Shown: positions 41,556-50,446 of the stretch, piece by piece
Layout of the letters: each line of letters opens with the position of its first letter
Numbering within the stretch: position 1 is the first letter of the stretch
Source: Cellulomonas sp. SLBN-39
Lineage (GTDB): Bacteria; Actinomycetota; Actinomycetes; Actinomycetales; Cellulomonadaceae
Length of the DNA stretch: 64,000 nucleotides
Reading direction: 5' to 3'
Assembly: GCF_006715865.1 (NCBI RefSeq)
Contig: NZ_VFOA01000001.1
Location: 2,232,001 to 2,296,000 of the forward strand
The notes under the pieces: model-generated
What the model was told of the DNA's origin: nothing
Seen by the model: the letters and a program-made list of their open reading frames with translations, nothing else
The model's database searches: none
Translations under genes and position numbers: made by a program

Positions 41556-43633
41556 CCACGACCGCCGCCCGCCCGGCCCCGAGCCCGGCGCCTGCCCCCA
41601 CCGACGCCGAGCCGCGCGTCGACGTCGCCGCGCTCGAGGAGCAGCTGCTCGGCCGCTACGCGCAGCTGCGCCGCGAGGCCCGCGCCATCACCGCCGACCC
41701 CGACTTCCAGAAGATCGAGGGCATGCCCGTCGCCGAGCACCGCGAGCGCGTGCTCGCCCAGCTGCGTCGCCTGGAGGCCGACCACGACGTGCTCCGGGCG
41801 TTCCCGACCCGGCTCGGGGGCGCCGACGACCACGGCGGCTCGCTCGCCCGGTTCGAGGAGCTCGTCGTCGGCGACCCGTCGCTGCAGATCAAGGCGGGCG
41901 TGCAGTGGGGGCTGTTCGCGTCGGCGATCCTGCACCTGGGGACGACCTGGCACCACGACACGTTCCTCGCCGACGCCATGCACCTGCGGGTGCCGGGGGC
42001 GTTCGCGATGACGGAGACGGGCCACGGGTCGGACGTCGCGTCGATCGGCACGACCGCCGAGTACGACGCGCAGACGCAGGAGTTCGTCATCCACACCCCG
42101 TTCCGCGGGGCGTGGAAGGACTACCTCGGCAACGCGGCGCTGCACGGCACCGCCGCCGTCGTGTTCGCCCAGCTCGTCACGGCCGCCCCCGGGGGGCCGC
42201 GGGTCGACCACGGGGTGCACGCGTTCTACGTGCCGATCCGTGACCCGCAGACGGGTGAGTTCCTGCCCGGCGTCGGCGGGGAGGACGACGGCGTCAAGGG
42301 CGGGCTCAACGGCATCGACAACGGCCGGCTGCACTTCGACCACGTGCGGGTGCCGCGCACGCACCTGCTCGACCGGTACGGCTCGGTCGCGCCGGACGGC
42401 ACGTACTCCTCGCCGATCGCCAGCCCGGGGCGTCGGTTCTTCACGATGCTCGGCACCCTCGTGCAGGGCCGGGTCTCCCTGGACGGCGCCGCGGTGAACG
42501 CGTCGAAGGTCGCGCTCGCGATCGCCGTGACGTACGCCAACCAGCGCCGGCAGTTCACGGGCGGCGACGCCGAGGAGGTCGTGCTCCTCGACCGCGGCCA
42601 GCACCAGCGCCGGCTGCTGCCGCTGCTGGCCGAGACGTACGCGGCGACGTTCGCGCACGAGGAGCTGCTCGCGGCGTTCGACGACGTGTTCTCGGGCCGC
42701 GGCGACACCCCCGAGCAGCGCGAGGACCTCGAGACGCTCGCGGCCGCGCTCAAGTCGTCGTCGACGTGGCACGCGCTGCGCACGGTCCAGACGTGCCGCG
42801 AGGCCTGCGGCGGGCAGGGGTTCCTCGCCGAGAACCGGCTCACGGGCCTGCACGCCGACATGGACGTGTACGCCACGTTCGAGGGCGACAACACCGTCCT
42901 GCTGCAGCTCGTCGGCAAGCGTCTGCTGGGCGACTACGCGGCGTCGTTGTCCGCGCTGCAGCGCGACCGGGGCGACCTGGCCCGGTTCGTCGCCGAGCGC
43001 GTCGCCGACGCCGCCCTGCACCGCACGCCCCTGGTGCGGGCCGTGCAGACCCTCGGCGACCTGGGCGACGCCCGCCGCTCGGTGGGCCAGCTGCGCGACG
43101 AGGCCACGCAGCGCGAGCTGCTCACCGACCGGGTCGAGGCGAAGGTCGCCCAGGTCGCGCAGGCCCTGGCGCCGGCGCGCAAGCTGAGCCCCGACAAGGC
43201 GGCCGCACTGTTCAACGCCCACCAGCACGAGCTGGTCGAGGCCGCGCGCGCCCACGCCGAGCGCGTGCAGTGGGAGGCGTTCACGCGCGGCCTGGCCCAG
43301 GTGCAGGACCCGGGGACGCGGCAGGTGCTCACGTGGGTGCGCGACCTGTTCGGGCTGTCGCTGATCGAGCGGGACCTCGCCTGGTACCTGATCAACGGCC
43401 GGCTCTCGGCGGGGCGGGCCCGCACGGTGACGTCGTACATCGACCGGCTGCTGGTGCGCCTGCGCCCGCACGCGCAGGACCTCGTCGACGCGTTCGGCTA
43501 CCGCCAGGAGCACCTGCGCGCACCGATCTCCTCCGGCGCGGAGCGTGCGCGGCAGGACGAGGCGCGCGCGCACCAGCGGGCGCTGCGTGCGTCCGGCGCG
43601 GCCCCGGTGCCCGAGAAGCACGCGAAGGCCTGA
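41552..43633 (+). CDS. acyl-CoA oxidase/dehydrogenase
   Basis: A 693-residue flavoenzyme of the acyl-CoA oxidase group, catalysing the first, alpha-beta dehydrogenation step of beta-oxidation. The FAD/substrate blocks FAMTETGHGSDVASI, FRGAWKDYLGNAA, GRRFFTMLGTLVQGRVSLDG and YANQRRQF are present, along with the catalytic Glu in CREACGGQGFLAENRL and YATFEGDNTVLLQ. Length and the C-terminal ACOX domain favour an oxidase-type enzyme over short acyl-CoA dehydrogenases, although bacterial members may pass electrons elsewhere than oxygen. It is translationally coupled to the TetR gene; thiolase, reductase and hydratase lie divergent, so all core steps of beta-oxidation are in this locus. Confidence 0.93.
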   Translation: MTTTAARPAPSPAPAPTDAEPRVDVAALEEQLLGRYAQLRREARAITADPDFQKIEGMPVAEHRERVLAQLRRLEADHDVLRAFPTRLGGADDHGGSLARFEELVVGDPSLQIKAGVQWGLFASAILHLGTTWHHDTFLADAMHLRVPGAFAMTETGHGSDVASIGTTAEYDAQTQEFVIHTPFRGAWKDYLGNAALHGTAAVVFAQLVTAAPGGPRVDHGVHAFYVPIRDPQTGEFLPGVGGEDDGVKGGLNGIDNGRLHFDHVRVPRTHLLDRYGSVAPDGTYSSPIASPGRRFFTMLGTLVQGRVSLDGAAVNASKVALAIAVTYANQRRQFTGGDAEEVVLLDRGQHQRRLLPLLAETYAATFAHEELLAAFDDVFSGRGDTPEQREDLETLAAALKSSSTWHALRTVQTCREACGGQGFLAENRLTGLHADMDVYATFEGDNTVLLQLVGKRLLGDYAASLSALQRDRGDLARFVAERVADAALHRTPLVRAVQTLGDLGDARRSVGQLRDEATQRELLTDRVEAKVAQVAQALAPARKLSPDKAAALFNAHQHELVEAARAHAERVQWEAFTRGLAQVQDPGTRQVLTWVRDLFGLSLIERDLAWYLINGRLSAGRARTVTSYIDRLLVRLRPHAQDLVDAFGYRQEHLRAPISSGAERARQDEARAHQRALRASGAAPVPEKHAKA

Positions 43634-43656
43634 CCGCCCGGGGCGACGGGCGCGGG

Positions 43657-44499
43657 TCAGCCCGCGTCCGTCGCCGTCGGGTTGCACCGGGTCGCGAGCA
43701 TCGTCAGCCCGTCGACCTCGGGGCGCCACGGCTCGAGGTTCCACGTCTCCTTCTCGGGCGCCCCCAGGGCGTGGCAGCCGAGCTGGTCGCGCATCGACGC
43801 CGACGCGGCCTCCGGCTCCGCGGCCGCGAGCTGGGTCGCGACGGCCTCCTGCGCCGCGATGCCGCCGCCGCGGGCCCAGGCGGCCGGGTCGACCGCGAGC
43901 GAGCGGCCGCCCTCGTTCTCGCCCCAGGTCGCGCTGTCGACCGCGGTGCCGCCGACCACGAACGTCACGGGTGCGGCGCTCGCGGCCCCGGTGCCCGCCG
44001 GTGCCGTCAGGAGCGCCAGGCCCGTCGGTGCGTCGGCCGTCCACCGCGGGGCTCCCGCCGCGCCGCGGGCCGCGCCGACCGCCGCGACCGTCACGCCCGT
44101 GGCGTCGCGCACCGCGACGGTGCCGTCGGCGAGCACGTGCAGGGTCGTGCCGGCGGGCGCGGCGAGCCAGGCGGAGGTGGTCCCGTCCGTCGTCGCGACG
44201 GTGACGTCGAGAGCGCCGTCGTCGCGGGCGGCGACCCCGGGCGCGTCGGCGGCGAGCAGCGCGAGCGTCGGTCCGCCGCGGGGCTCGAGGGGCGCGCCGC
44301 GCTCCTCGACGGCCGCCGCGTCCGGCGCGGGCGCGGGCGGCGACGGTGCCGCGGACGACGCTGCGGCGGACGAGGTCACCGGCGACGCGCCGGTCGGGGC
44401 CGGCGGAGCCGTGCAGCCCGTGACGACCGCGACGCCGACCACGGCCGCGGCGAGCCGCCTGCCGCGGCGGGCGGGGGCTGAGGGGTGACGGGCGGGCAC
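43657..44499 (-). CDS. DUF2599 lipoprotein
   Basis: A 280-residue exported protein. The N-terminus has a lipoprotein signal with lipobox VTGC near residue 29, then a long Ala/Pro/Ser tether. The C-terminal part (about 195-275) carries the DUF2599 pattern VDSATWGENEGGRSLAVDP, LGCHALGAPEKETWNLEPWRP, with two Cys that may pair. The function is unknown; relatives are exported proteins of actinobacteria. GTG 44499 starts the frame without a clear ribosome site. It converges on the acyl-CoA oxidase gene, with a gap of 23 bases. Confidence 0.82.
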   Translation of the reverse strand: MPARHPSAPARRGRRLAAAVVGVAVVTGCTAPPAPTGASPVTSSAAASSAAPSPPAPAPDAAAVEERGAPLEPRGGPTLALLAADAPGVAARDDGALDVTVATTDGTTSAWLAAPAGTTLHVLADGTVAVRDATGVTVAAVGAARGAAGAPRWTADAPTGLALLTAPAGTGAASAAPVTFVVGGTAVDSATWGENEGGRSLAVDPAAWARGGGIAAQEAVATQLAAAEPEAASASMRDQLGCHALGAPEKETWNLEPWRPEVDGLTMLATRCNPTATDAG

Positions 44500-44575
44500 G
44501 GCACCGACCGTAGCAACGGTGCGCCGGGGGACCGGCGACGCCCCGGGGGAGCGGCCGGGGTGGTGGGTGGCCCGC

Positions 44576-44860
44576 TCACACCCACTGCGCGTCCTGCACG
44601 AGGCACATCCCGCCGACCTCGTGCAGGAGCCCGCGCAGCTGATCCACGACCTGGTCGACCCGGTCCGGGGGGACGGCGACGATCACGTAGGTGTTGTCGA
44701 AGGTCGCGAAGGGGTCGGTCCCCCGCGCACCGTGCTGGCCCGTCCCGTACACGCCGGGGACGACGGTGCGGTGGGGCAGGCCCAGCGCGTCCAGCGCGTC
44801 GAGGAACCTCCCGGCGGTGCGGGACTCGACGACGAGGTCCAGCCGCTTCACGTCCTGCAT
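44576..44860 (-). CDS. small PII-like protein (SbtB-type partner)
   Basis: A 94-residue PII-fold protein: the beta-alpha-beta start KRLDLVVESRTAGRFLDALDALGL, then a T-loop region (GVYGTGQHGARGTD) and DNTYVIVAVPPDRVDQVVDQLRGLL. It lies 14 bases after the SbtA-like transporter gene, as cyanobacterial sbtB follows sbtA. In cyanobacteria SbtB binds cAMP/AMP/ADP and gates SbtA; this protein is shorter and lacks the CGPxGC C-terminal redox clip. Co-regulation of bicarbonate transport by an adenine nucleotide is therefore plausible but unproven. Confidence 0.82.
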   Translation of the reverse strand: MQDVKRLDLVVESRTAGRFLDALDALGLPHRTVVPGVYGTGQHGARGTDPFATFDNTYVIVAVPPDRVDQVVDQLRGLLHEVGGMCLVQDAQWV

Positions 44861-44874
44861 GGCGTCTCCTCGGC

Positions 44875-45957
44875 TCAGCCGACCAGGGCCTGGGCGGCGG
44901 CGTGGTATAGGGGGATCCCGATCACGATGTTGAACGGGAACGTGACGGCGAGCGCCATCGTCAGGTAGCGCGACGGGCGTGCCTCGGGGATCGCGTAGCG
45001 GACGACGGCCGGCACGACGATGTACGACCCGCTCGCGGCGAGGACGGTGAGCAGCGTCAGGTCGCCCACCGGGAGCCCGGCGATGCTGCCGAGGGTCAGG
45101 GCGAGCGACGCGCCGACGAGCGGCATCCCGAGGGCGAACCCGATGAGGAAGGGGCCGACGTCGCGGGCCTCGCGGAGCTGGCGCGCGACGAGCAGTCCCA
45201 TCTCGAGCAGGAAGAACGCCAGGAGGCCCGTGAAGACGTGGTCCACGAACGGCGTCATCGCCGCGCCGCCGGCCGGCCCCGAGACCGCGCCGACCACGAG
45301 CGAGCCGATGAGCATCAGGTGGGGTCCGCCGGTGAGCGCCTCGTGCAGGATCCCCCTCATCGACAGGGGTGGGGCGGGCGGCGACGCGGTCGCCACCGGC
45401 GCGTGCGCGGCCGCGGTGCCGGGCAGCGGTGCGGGTTGCGGCTCGCCGTGCGCGACGGCGAGCGACGTGCCGGTGGACGTCTCGGCGGCCCGCTGGCGCG
45501 ACCGCGCCCAGGAGGCCAGCAGGACCGCCATGATGATCGCGGGGGACTCCATGAGCACGAGGGCGACGGTGAGGTACCCGCCGGCGTCGTCCCCGCGGGC
45601 GGCGAGGTACTGGGACCCCGCGATGAACGTGACGGCGCTGACCGACCCGTACGTCGCGGCGACGGCGGCGGCGTCGAAGGCGTTGACGCGGCGCCGCAGG
45701 ACGACGAAGCCGATGGCGGGGATCAGCAGGGCGAGCGTGACGCCGAGGGCGACGACACGGACCGCGGAGCCGGTGACGCCGGTCTCGGCCAGCGCCTGGC
45801 CTCCCTTGAAGCCGATCGCCACGAGCAGGTAGAGCGACAGGAACTTGGCGACGGGCGCCGGGATCTCGAGGTTCGAGCGGACCGCTCCGGCGAGCAGGCC
45901 CAGGAAGAAGAACAGGATCGCCGGATCCGTGAGGTTGCTGACCGTGCTGAGGTCCAC
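44875..45957 (-). CDS. SbtA-like sodium-dependent bicarbonate permease
   Basis: A 360-residue membrane protein of the Sbt_1 family with about ten helices in two inverted halves. Blocks typical of the family include DPAILFFFLGLLAG, FLSLYLLVAIGFKGG, AVAATYGSVSAVTFI, ALVLMESPAIIM, LLAFFLLEMGLLVARQL and LAASGSYIVVPAVVRYAIPEA. A Pro/Ala-rich cytoplasmic loop (about residues 165-205) separates the halves, where SbtB contacts SbtA in cyanobacteria. GTG 45957 follows AGGAGG. In a heterotroph it may supply bicarbonate to carboxylases (including purine and fatty-acid enzymes; inference). Promoter TTTACC-N16-TATCTT lies upstream, overlapping CCGGTAA repeats. Confidence 0.92.
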   Translation of the reverse strand: MDLSTVSNLTDPAILFFFLGLLAGAVRSNLEIPAPVAKFLSLYLLVAIGFKGGQALAETGVTGSAVRVVALGVTLALLIPAIGFVVLRRRVNAFDAAAVAATYGSVSAVTFIAGSQYLAARGDDAGGYLTVALVLMESPAIIMAVLLASWARSRQRAAETSTGTSLAVAHGEPQPAPLPGTAAAHAPVATASPPAPPLSMRGILHEALTGGPHLMLIGSLVVGAVSGPAGGAAMTPFVDHVFTGLLAFFLLEMGLLVARQLREARDVGPFLIGFALGMPLVGASLALTLGSIAGLPVGDLTLLTVLAASGSYIVVPAVVRYAIPEARPSRYLTMALAVTFPFNIVIGIPLYHAAAQALVG

Positions 45958-46020
45958 CGGGCCTCCTGGGGCTTCCCGACCGTGAGCGCGCGCGGGTGCG
46001 CCACTCGTCGGAAGCAAGAT

Positions 46021-46074
46021 ACCGGTAATGGAGTGCCGGTAAAGAGTGGGCCTCGTCACGTGACGCGCTAGGGT
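46021..46074. promoter_or_regulatory. overlapping divergent promoters with CCGGTAA repeats and CACGTG palindrome
   Basis: Two direct copies of ACCGGTAATGGAGT / GCCGGTAAAGAGTG (46021 and 46035) overlie the minus-strand promoter (TTTACC, 16 bases, TATCTT). A perfect 12-bp palindrome CGTCACGTGACG is at 46054-46065. TAGGGT (46069-46074) ends 7 bases before the plus-strand GTG. It is a likely control hub for sbtAB and the regulator. Confidence 0.65.
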
Positions 46075-46081
46075 GCGGCGG

Positions 46082-46366
46082 GTGGCCGGGGACGAGCGCG
46101 CGTGGACCTTCCTGAGCAACCACGGGCACGTCCTCGTGCTGGTCGCCCGCGAGCCGGGCGTCCTGCTCAGCGAGCTGAGCCAGCGGGTCGGGATCACCGA
46201 GCGGGCGGCCCGCAGCATCCTGCGCGACCTCGAGGACGCCGGCTACCTCAGCCGCACCCGGGTCGGCCGGCGCAACCGCTACGAGGTGCACCCGGACGGG
46301 CCGCTGCGGCACCCGGAGGAGTCGACGGCCCTGGTCAGCGACCTGCTCGCGATCTTCCCCCGGTAG
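46082..46366 (+). CDS. small winged-helix regulator divergent from sbtAB
   Basis: A 94-residue MarR/ArsR-like winged helix protein: WTFLSNHGHVLVLVAREPGVLLSELSQRVGITERAARSILRDLEDAGYLSRTRVGRRNRYEVHP in ordered blocks, with the recognition helix around residues 38-52 and the wing at RVGRRNRY. It has no separate ligand domain. The GTG start is placed 7 bases after TAGGGT, giving a leaderless mRNA. Because it diverges from the sbtA-sbtB pair over shared operator-like repeats, it is the obvious candidate regulator of bicarbonate uptake (inference). Confidence 0.85.
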   Translation: MAGDERAWTFLSNHGHVLVLVAREPGVLLSELSQRVGITERAARSILRDLEDAGYLSRTRVGRRNRYEVHPDGPLRHPEESTALVSDLLAIFPR

Positions 46367-46414
46367 GTCCGCGACCCTCGGGCGACCCCGGGGTCGCGCG
46401 TGGCCGGGTGCGCC

Positions 46415-46456
46415 GCAGCCCCACGGAGGCGGCCGGGCCGGGCTCCGTGGGGCTGC
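46415..46456. terminator. bidirectional terminator-like hairpin
   Basis: A perfect 14-bp inverted repeat (GCAGCCCCACGGAG / CTCCGTGGGGCTGC) lies between the convergent small regulator and proline-rich protein genes. Confidence 0.85.
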
Positions 46457-46497
46457 AGACGTCACGCGCGTGGTGGTGGCCCGGGCGGGCCGGTCGT

Positions 46498-47598
46498 TCA
46501 GCCCTGGCGTCGGGCCCGACGCCGCAGGACCAGCAGGACCCCGCCGACGGCCACGGCCGCGACGGCCGCGAGCAGGATCGGCAGCGCGCGCGCCCCGGTG
46601 TCGGACAGCGCGGCGGCCTGCGTCCCGGTGGTCGCCGACAGCACGTCCGACGTGGAGCTCGGGCTCGGCGTCGGGGTCGACGCCGCCGCGGCGGGCGTCG
46701 GCTCGGCCGACGGCTGCTCCTCGGGCGCGACCGTGGGCTCGACCGTCGGCTCCTCGACCGGCTCGGGGCCGACGGTCTCCTCCGGCGTCACGGGTGTGGG
46801 CTCCGGCGCGGGCGTGGGCTCGACGGTGGGCTCCGGAGTCGGCGCGGGCGTGGGCTCGGCCGTGGGTGCCGGGGTCTCCTCGGGTGCCACGGGCGTGGGC
46901 TCGGGGGTCGGCGTGGGCTCGGGCGTCGCCTCCGGGGTGGGCTCCGGGGTCGGCTCGGGCGTCACGTCGGGCGTCGGGGTGGGCTCCGGCTCGGGCGTGA
47001 CCTCGGGCGTCGGCTCCGGGGTGGGCGTGGGCTCGACCGTGGGCTCGGGCGTCGGCTCCGGCGTGACCTCGGGCGTCGGGGTGGGCTCGGGCGTGGGGGT
47101 CGGCTCCGGCGCGGGCGTGACCTCGGGCGTCGGCTCCGGGGTGGGCTCGGGCGTCGGCGTCGGCGTCGGCTCGGGGGAGGGGGTCCGCACCGGCGTGGGC
47201 GTGGGCGTCGGCGTGGGCTCCGGGGTGCGGCAGACGGGGGCCTGGCCGCCCTCGCCGAAGTGCTCGTCGAACCCGTGCACCTGCACCCACGTGATGCACG
47301 CGTCCGCGGGCAGCGCGGCCCGCGACCACGTCAGCGTCGACGTGCCCTCGAGGTCGGCGTTGAGCCCGCCGTCGACGTGCACGTTGCGCGTGGTGGAGCC
47401 GCCCCCGTCGGGGCGCGTGTAGCGGATGTTCACGTCGAAGTGCTCGGCGAAGGTCCGGCCCGCGGGCAGGACCAGCGCCTCGTCGGTCACCCGGTACGGC
47501 GGGGGCGAGTCCGAGCCCCCGGCGAGCGCGGTGGTGCCGACGGCGGCGACGACGACGGTGGAGGCGGCTACGACGACGACGACGTGACGCGAGTGCAT
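46498..47598 (-). CDS. Pro/Thr/Glu-rich wall protein with LSDTG sorting-like signal
   Basis: A 366-residue exported protein. It has a signal peptide or anchor (about residues 5-27), a compact domain with two Cys (about 30-128), then roughly 180 residues of degenerate PEPTPTPE repeats, a Ser/Ala-rich stretch and LSDTG followed by a hydrophobic helix and Arg-rich tail. The end resembles sortase substrates, although LSDTG deviates from the LAXTG form seen elsewhere here. The repeat is likely an extended wall-spanning stalk. The same DNA on the other strand reads as GVGSG repeats, which are a shadow. ATG 47598 is the first credible start. The repeat length may vary between strains. Confidence 0.82.
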   Translation of the reverse strand: MHSRHVVVVVAASTVVVAAVGTTALAGGSDSPPPYRVTDEALVLPAGRTFAEHFDVNIRYTRPDGGGSTTRNVHVDGGLNADLEGTSTLTWSRAALPADACITWVQVHGFDEHFGEGGQAPVCRTPEPTPTPTPTPVRTPSPEPTPTPTPEPTPEPTPEVTPAPEPTPTPEPTPTPEVTPEPTPEPTVEPTPTPEPTPEVTPEPEPTPTPDVTPEPTPEPTPEATPEPTPTPEPTPVAPEETPAPTAEPTPAPTPEPTVEPTPAPEPTPVTPEETVGPEPVEEPTVEPTVAPEEQPSAEPTPAAAASTPTPSPSSTSDVLSATTGTQAAALSDTGARALPILLAAVAAVAVGGVLLVLRRRARRQG

Positions 47599-47899
47599 GG
47601 GACCTCTGGTCTCGGGCGTGCGGGTGCCGGCGATGACGTCCGTGCACGTCACCCGGCATGGAGGGGAGTGTCGGCAGGGTAGCGGGCAGACCGGGCCGAA
47701 CGGGGTCGATCGGTGACGAAGCGTGGCGAGCGGTGCATCTCGGACGGCGCGTCGTCGGCGTGTCGTCGCGTGCGGCTGCCGCGGACGGGCGGGTCCGGGC
47801 CGCGCGCGGCGCCGGTAGGCTGCTCCCGTCTGCCGACCCCGGCGCGGGACCGGCCGGGCCCCGCCCGTCCCCGGGACCGAGCCCCCACCGAGGGAATCG
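47599..47899 (+). other. divergent intergenic region upstream of purL
   Basis: About 300 bases without a convincing gene. TAGGCT at 47816-47821 could be the purL -10 box, giving a leader of about 70 bases, and GAGGGA precedes the purL ATG. No riboswitch-like conserved core was recognised. Confidence 0.5.
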
Positions 47900-50293
47900 A
47901 TGACCACCGCACCTGCGCGCCCCGACGCCCCGCACCACCGGACCGACACCGTCGAGCAGGCTGCGGCCACGCCGGACGCCGAGCAGCCCTGGGCCGAGCT
48001 CGGCCTCAAGGCCGACGAGTACCAGCGGATCCGGGACATCCTGGGCCGCCGCCCGACCGCCGCCGAGCTCGCGATGTACTCGGTGATGTGGTCCGAGCAC
48101 TGCTCGTACAAGTCCTCGAAGGTGCACCTGCGCCAGTTCGGCGACAAGACGACGCCCGCGATGCGCGAGCACCTGCTCGTCGGCATCGGCGAGAACGCCG
48201 GCGTCGTCGACATCGGCGACGGCTGGGCCGTCACGTTCAAGGTCGAGTCGCACAACCACCCGTCGTACGTCGAGCCCTACCAGGGCGCGGCGACGGGCGT
48301 GGGCGGGATCGTGCGCGACATCATCTCGATGGGTGCCCGCCCCGTCGCGGTCATGGACCAGCTGCGGTTCGGCGCGGTCGACCACCCCGACACGGCCCGG
48401 GTCGTGCACGGCGTCGTCGCCGGGGTCGGCGGGTACGGCAACAGCCTCGGCCTGCCGAACATCGGCGGCGAGCTCGTGTTCGACGCGTCCTACCAGGGCA
48501 ACCCCCTGGTCAACGCGCTGTGCCTGGGCGTGCTGCGGCACGAGGACATCCACCTGGCCAACGCCTCGGGCGTGGGCAACAAGGTCGTGCTGTTCGGTGC
48601 ACGCACGGGCGGCGACGGCATCGGCGGGGCGTCGATCCTCGCGTCGGAGACGTTCGACGACACCAAGCCCTCGAAGCGGCCGTCGGTGCAGGTCGGCGAC
48701 CCCTTCATGGAGAAGGTGCTCATCGAGTGCTGCCTCGAGCTGTACGCGGCCAAGGTCGTCGAGGGCATCCAGGACCTGGGCGCCGCGGGCATCTCGTGCG
48801 CGACCAGCGAGCTGGCCTCCAACGGCGACGGCGGCATGCACGTGGACCTCGAGGCCGTGCTGCTGCGCGACCCGACCCTCACCGCGGGCGAGATCCTCAT
48901 GTCGGAGTCGCAGGAGCGGATGATGGCGGTCGTCCGCCCCGAGAAGCTCGACGAGTTCCTCGCGATCACCGGGCGCTGGGACGTCGAGACCGCGGTCATC
49001 GGCGAGGTCACCGGCACCGGGCGCCTCACGATCGACCACCACGGCCAGCGCATCGTCGACGTCGACCCCCGCACGGTCGCGCACGAGGGCCCCGTCTACG
49101 ACCGTCCGTACGCGCGGCCCGCGTGGCAGGACGCGCTCGTCGCGGACTCCGTCAGCACCCCCGAGGGCAAGGCGCGGTACGCGCGCCCGTCGACCCCCGC
49201 CGAGCTGCGCGAGACGGTCCTGCGGCTGCTCGCGTCGCCCAACCTCGCGTCGCCGGCGTGGGTGACGGACCAGTACGACCGCTACGTGCAGGGCAACACC
49301 GCCCTCGCCCAGCCCGACGACGCGGGGGTCGTCCGCGTCGACGAGCAGACGGGGCTCGGCGTGGCCCTCGCGACCGACGCGAACGGCCGCTACGGCAAGC
49401 TCGACCCGTACACGGGCGCCCAGCTCGCGCTCGCGGAGGCCTACCGCAACGTCGCGACGACCGGCGCGCGCCCGCTCGCGGTCACCGACTGCCTGAACTT
49501 CGGCAGCCCGGAGCACCCCGACTCCATGTGGCAGCTCGTCGAGGCGATCCGCGGGCTGGCCGACGCGTGCCAGACCCTCGAGGTGCCGGTGACCGGCGGG
49601 AACGTCTCGCTGTACAACGGCACGGGCGAGCCCGGCCAGGTCGACTCCGCGATCCACCCGACGCCCGTCGTCGGCGTGCTGGGTGTGATCGACGACGTCG
49701 CCGACGCCGTGCGCTCCGGCTGGCGCGCACCGGGGCAGGCCGTGTACCTGCTGGGCACGACGCGCCCCGAGCTCGACGGGTCCGCGTGGGCCGACGTCGT
49801 GCACGCGCACCTCGGGGGGACGCCCCCGCGGGTCGACCTCGACGCCGAGCGCCGCCTGGCGCAGGTGCTCGCGCAGGCGGCACGGGACGGTCTGGTCGAC
49901 GCCGCCCACGACCTGTCCGAGGGAGGTCTGGCCCTCGCGCTGCTCGAGTCGAGCCTGCGGTACGGCGTCGGCGTCCAGGTCGACCTCGACGCGCTGTGCG
50001 CCCGGGACGGGCTGACGCCCTTCGAGGCCCTGCTGTCGGAGTCGACGGCCCGCGTGCTCGTCGCCGTGCCCCGGTCCGAGGAGGTCCGCCTGCTCGACCT
50101 GTGCACCGCGCGGGGCGTGCCGGCGCTGCGCCTGGGCGAGACCGCCGAGACGTGCTCCCCGGGTGCGGGCACGCCCGCCGAGGACGGCGACCACGCGCAC
50201 GTCCCGGCGGTCGAGGTGCGCGGGCTGTTCACCGTGCCGCTCGACGAGGCCCGCGAGGTGTGGGAGGCGACGCTGCCGCGCCTGTTCGGCTGA
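47900..50293 (+). CDS. purL: phosphoribosylformylglycinamidine synthase subunit PurL
   Basis: The 797-residue small-type PurL converts FGAR to FGAM using ATP and ammonia from PurQ. The N-terminal region has the signature [12 protein letters not shown], then the [26 protein letters not shown] block, [29 protein letters not shown] and [16 protein letters not shown]. Second-half blocks include [10 protein letters not shown] and [13 protein letters not shown]. The length excludes the large enterobacterial fused form, agreeing with separate purS and purQ genes 18 kb upstream. It is monocistronic with a strong terminator. Confidence 0.98.
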   Translation: MTTAPARPDAPHHRTDTVEQAAATPDAEQPWAELGLKADEYQRIRDILGRRPTAAELAMYSVMWSEHCSYKSSKVHLRQFGDKTTPAMREHLLVGIGENAGVVDIGDGWAVTFKVESHNHPSYVEPYQGAATGVGGIVRDIISMGARPVAVMDQLRFGAVDHPDTARVVHGVVAGVGGYGNSLGLPNIGGELVFDASYQGNPLVNALCLGVLRHEDIHLANASGVGNKVVLFGARTGGDGIGGASILASETFDDTKPSKRPSVQVGDPFMEKVLIECCLELYAAKVVEGIQDLGAAGISCATSELASNGDGGMHVDLEAVLLRDPTLTAGEILMSESQERMMAVVRPEKLDEFLAITGRWDVETAVIGEVTGTGRLTIDHHGQRIVDVDPRTVAHEGPVYDRPYARPAWQDALVADSVSTPEGKARYARPSTPAELRETVLRLLASPNLASPAWVTDQYDRYVQGNTALAQPDDAGVVRVDEQTGLGVALATDANGRYGKLDPYTGAQLALAEAYRNVATTGARPLAVTDCLNFGSPEHPDSMWQLVEAIRGLADACQTLEVPVTGGNVSLYNGTGEPGQVDSAIHPTPVVGVLGVIDDVADAVRSGWRAPGQAVYLLGTTRPELDGSAWADVVHAHLGGTPPRVDLDAERRLAQVLAQAARDGLVDAAHDLSEGGLALALLESSLRYGVGVQVDLDALCARDGLTPFEALLSESTARVLVAVPRSEEVRLLDLCTARGVPALRLGETAETCSPGAGTPAEDGDHAHVPAVEVRGLFTVPLDEAREVWEATLPRLFG

Positions 50294-50303
50294 CGGCACG
50301 TCG

Positions 50304-50350
50304 GGGCTCGTTCGGGGCACGGCCCGCCGGCGCCGTGCCCCGACGAGCCC
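50304..50350 (+). terminator. strong terminator-like hairpin after purL
   Basis: The left arm (50304-50323) GGGCTCGTTCGGGGCACGGC pairs with the right arm (50332-50350) GCCGTGCCCCGACGAGCCC, giving 19 bp with one bulged T and an 8-base loop. Confidence 0.85.
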
Positions 50351-50446
50351 GTCCGTCGCCCGGGAGGGTGCACCGGCGCACCGCCGGACGGGTGGACATC
50401 CGTCCGGTTCGGGCCAGATCGTCCCGGTCCGCCCTAGCATGCAGCC

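Noticed and set aside
46700..47230. Array of short regular repeats resembling a CRISPR or satellite
   Set aside because: Units are 6-18 bases without unique spacers and correspond to PEPTPT codons of a real secreted protein.
46400..47422. Plus-strand frame of GVGSG repeats, like an elastin or PE_PGRS protein
   Set aside because: It is the complement of the proline-rich gene, with no ribosome site or signal peptide.
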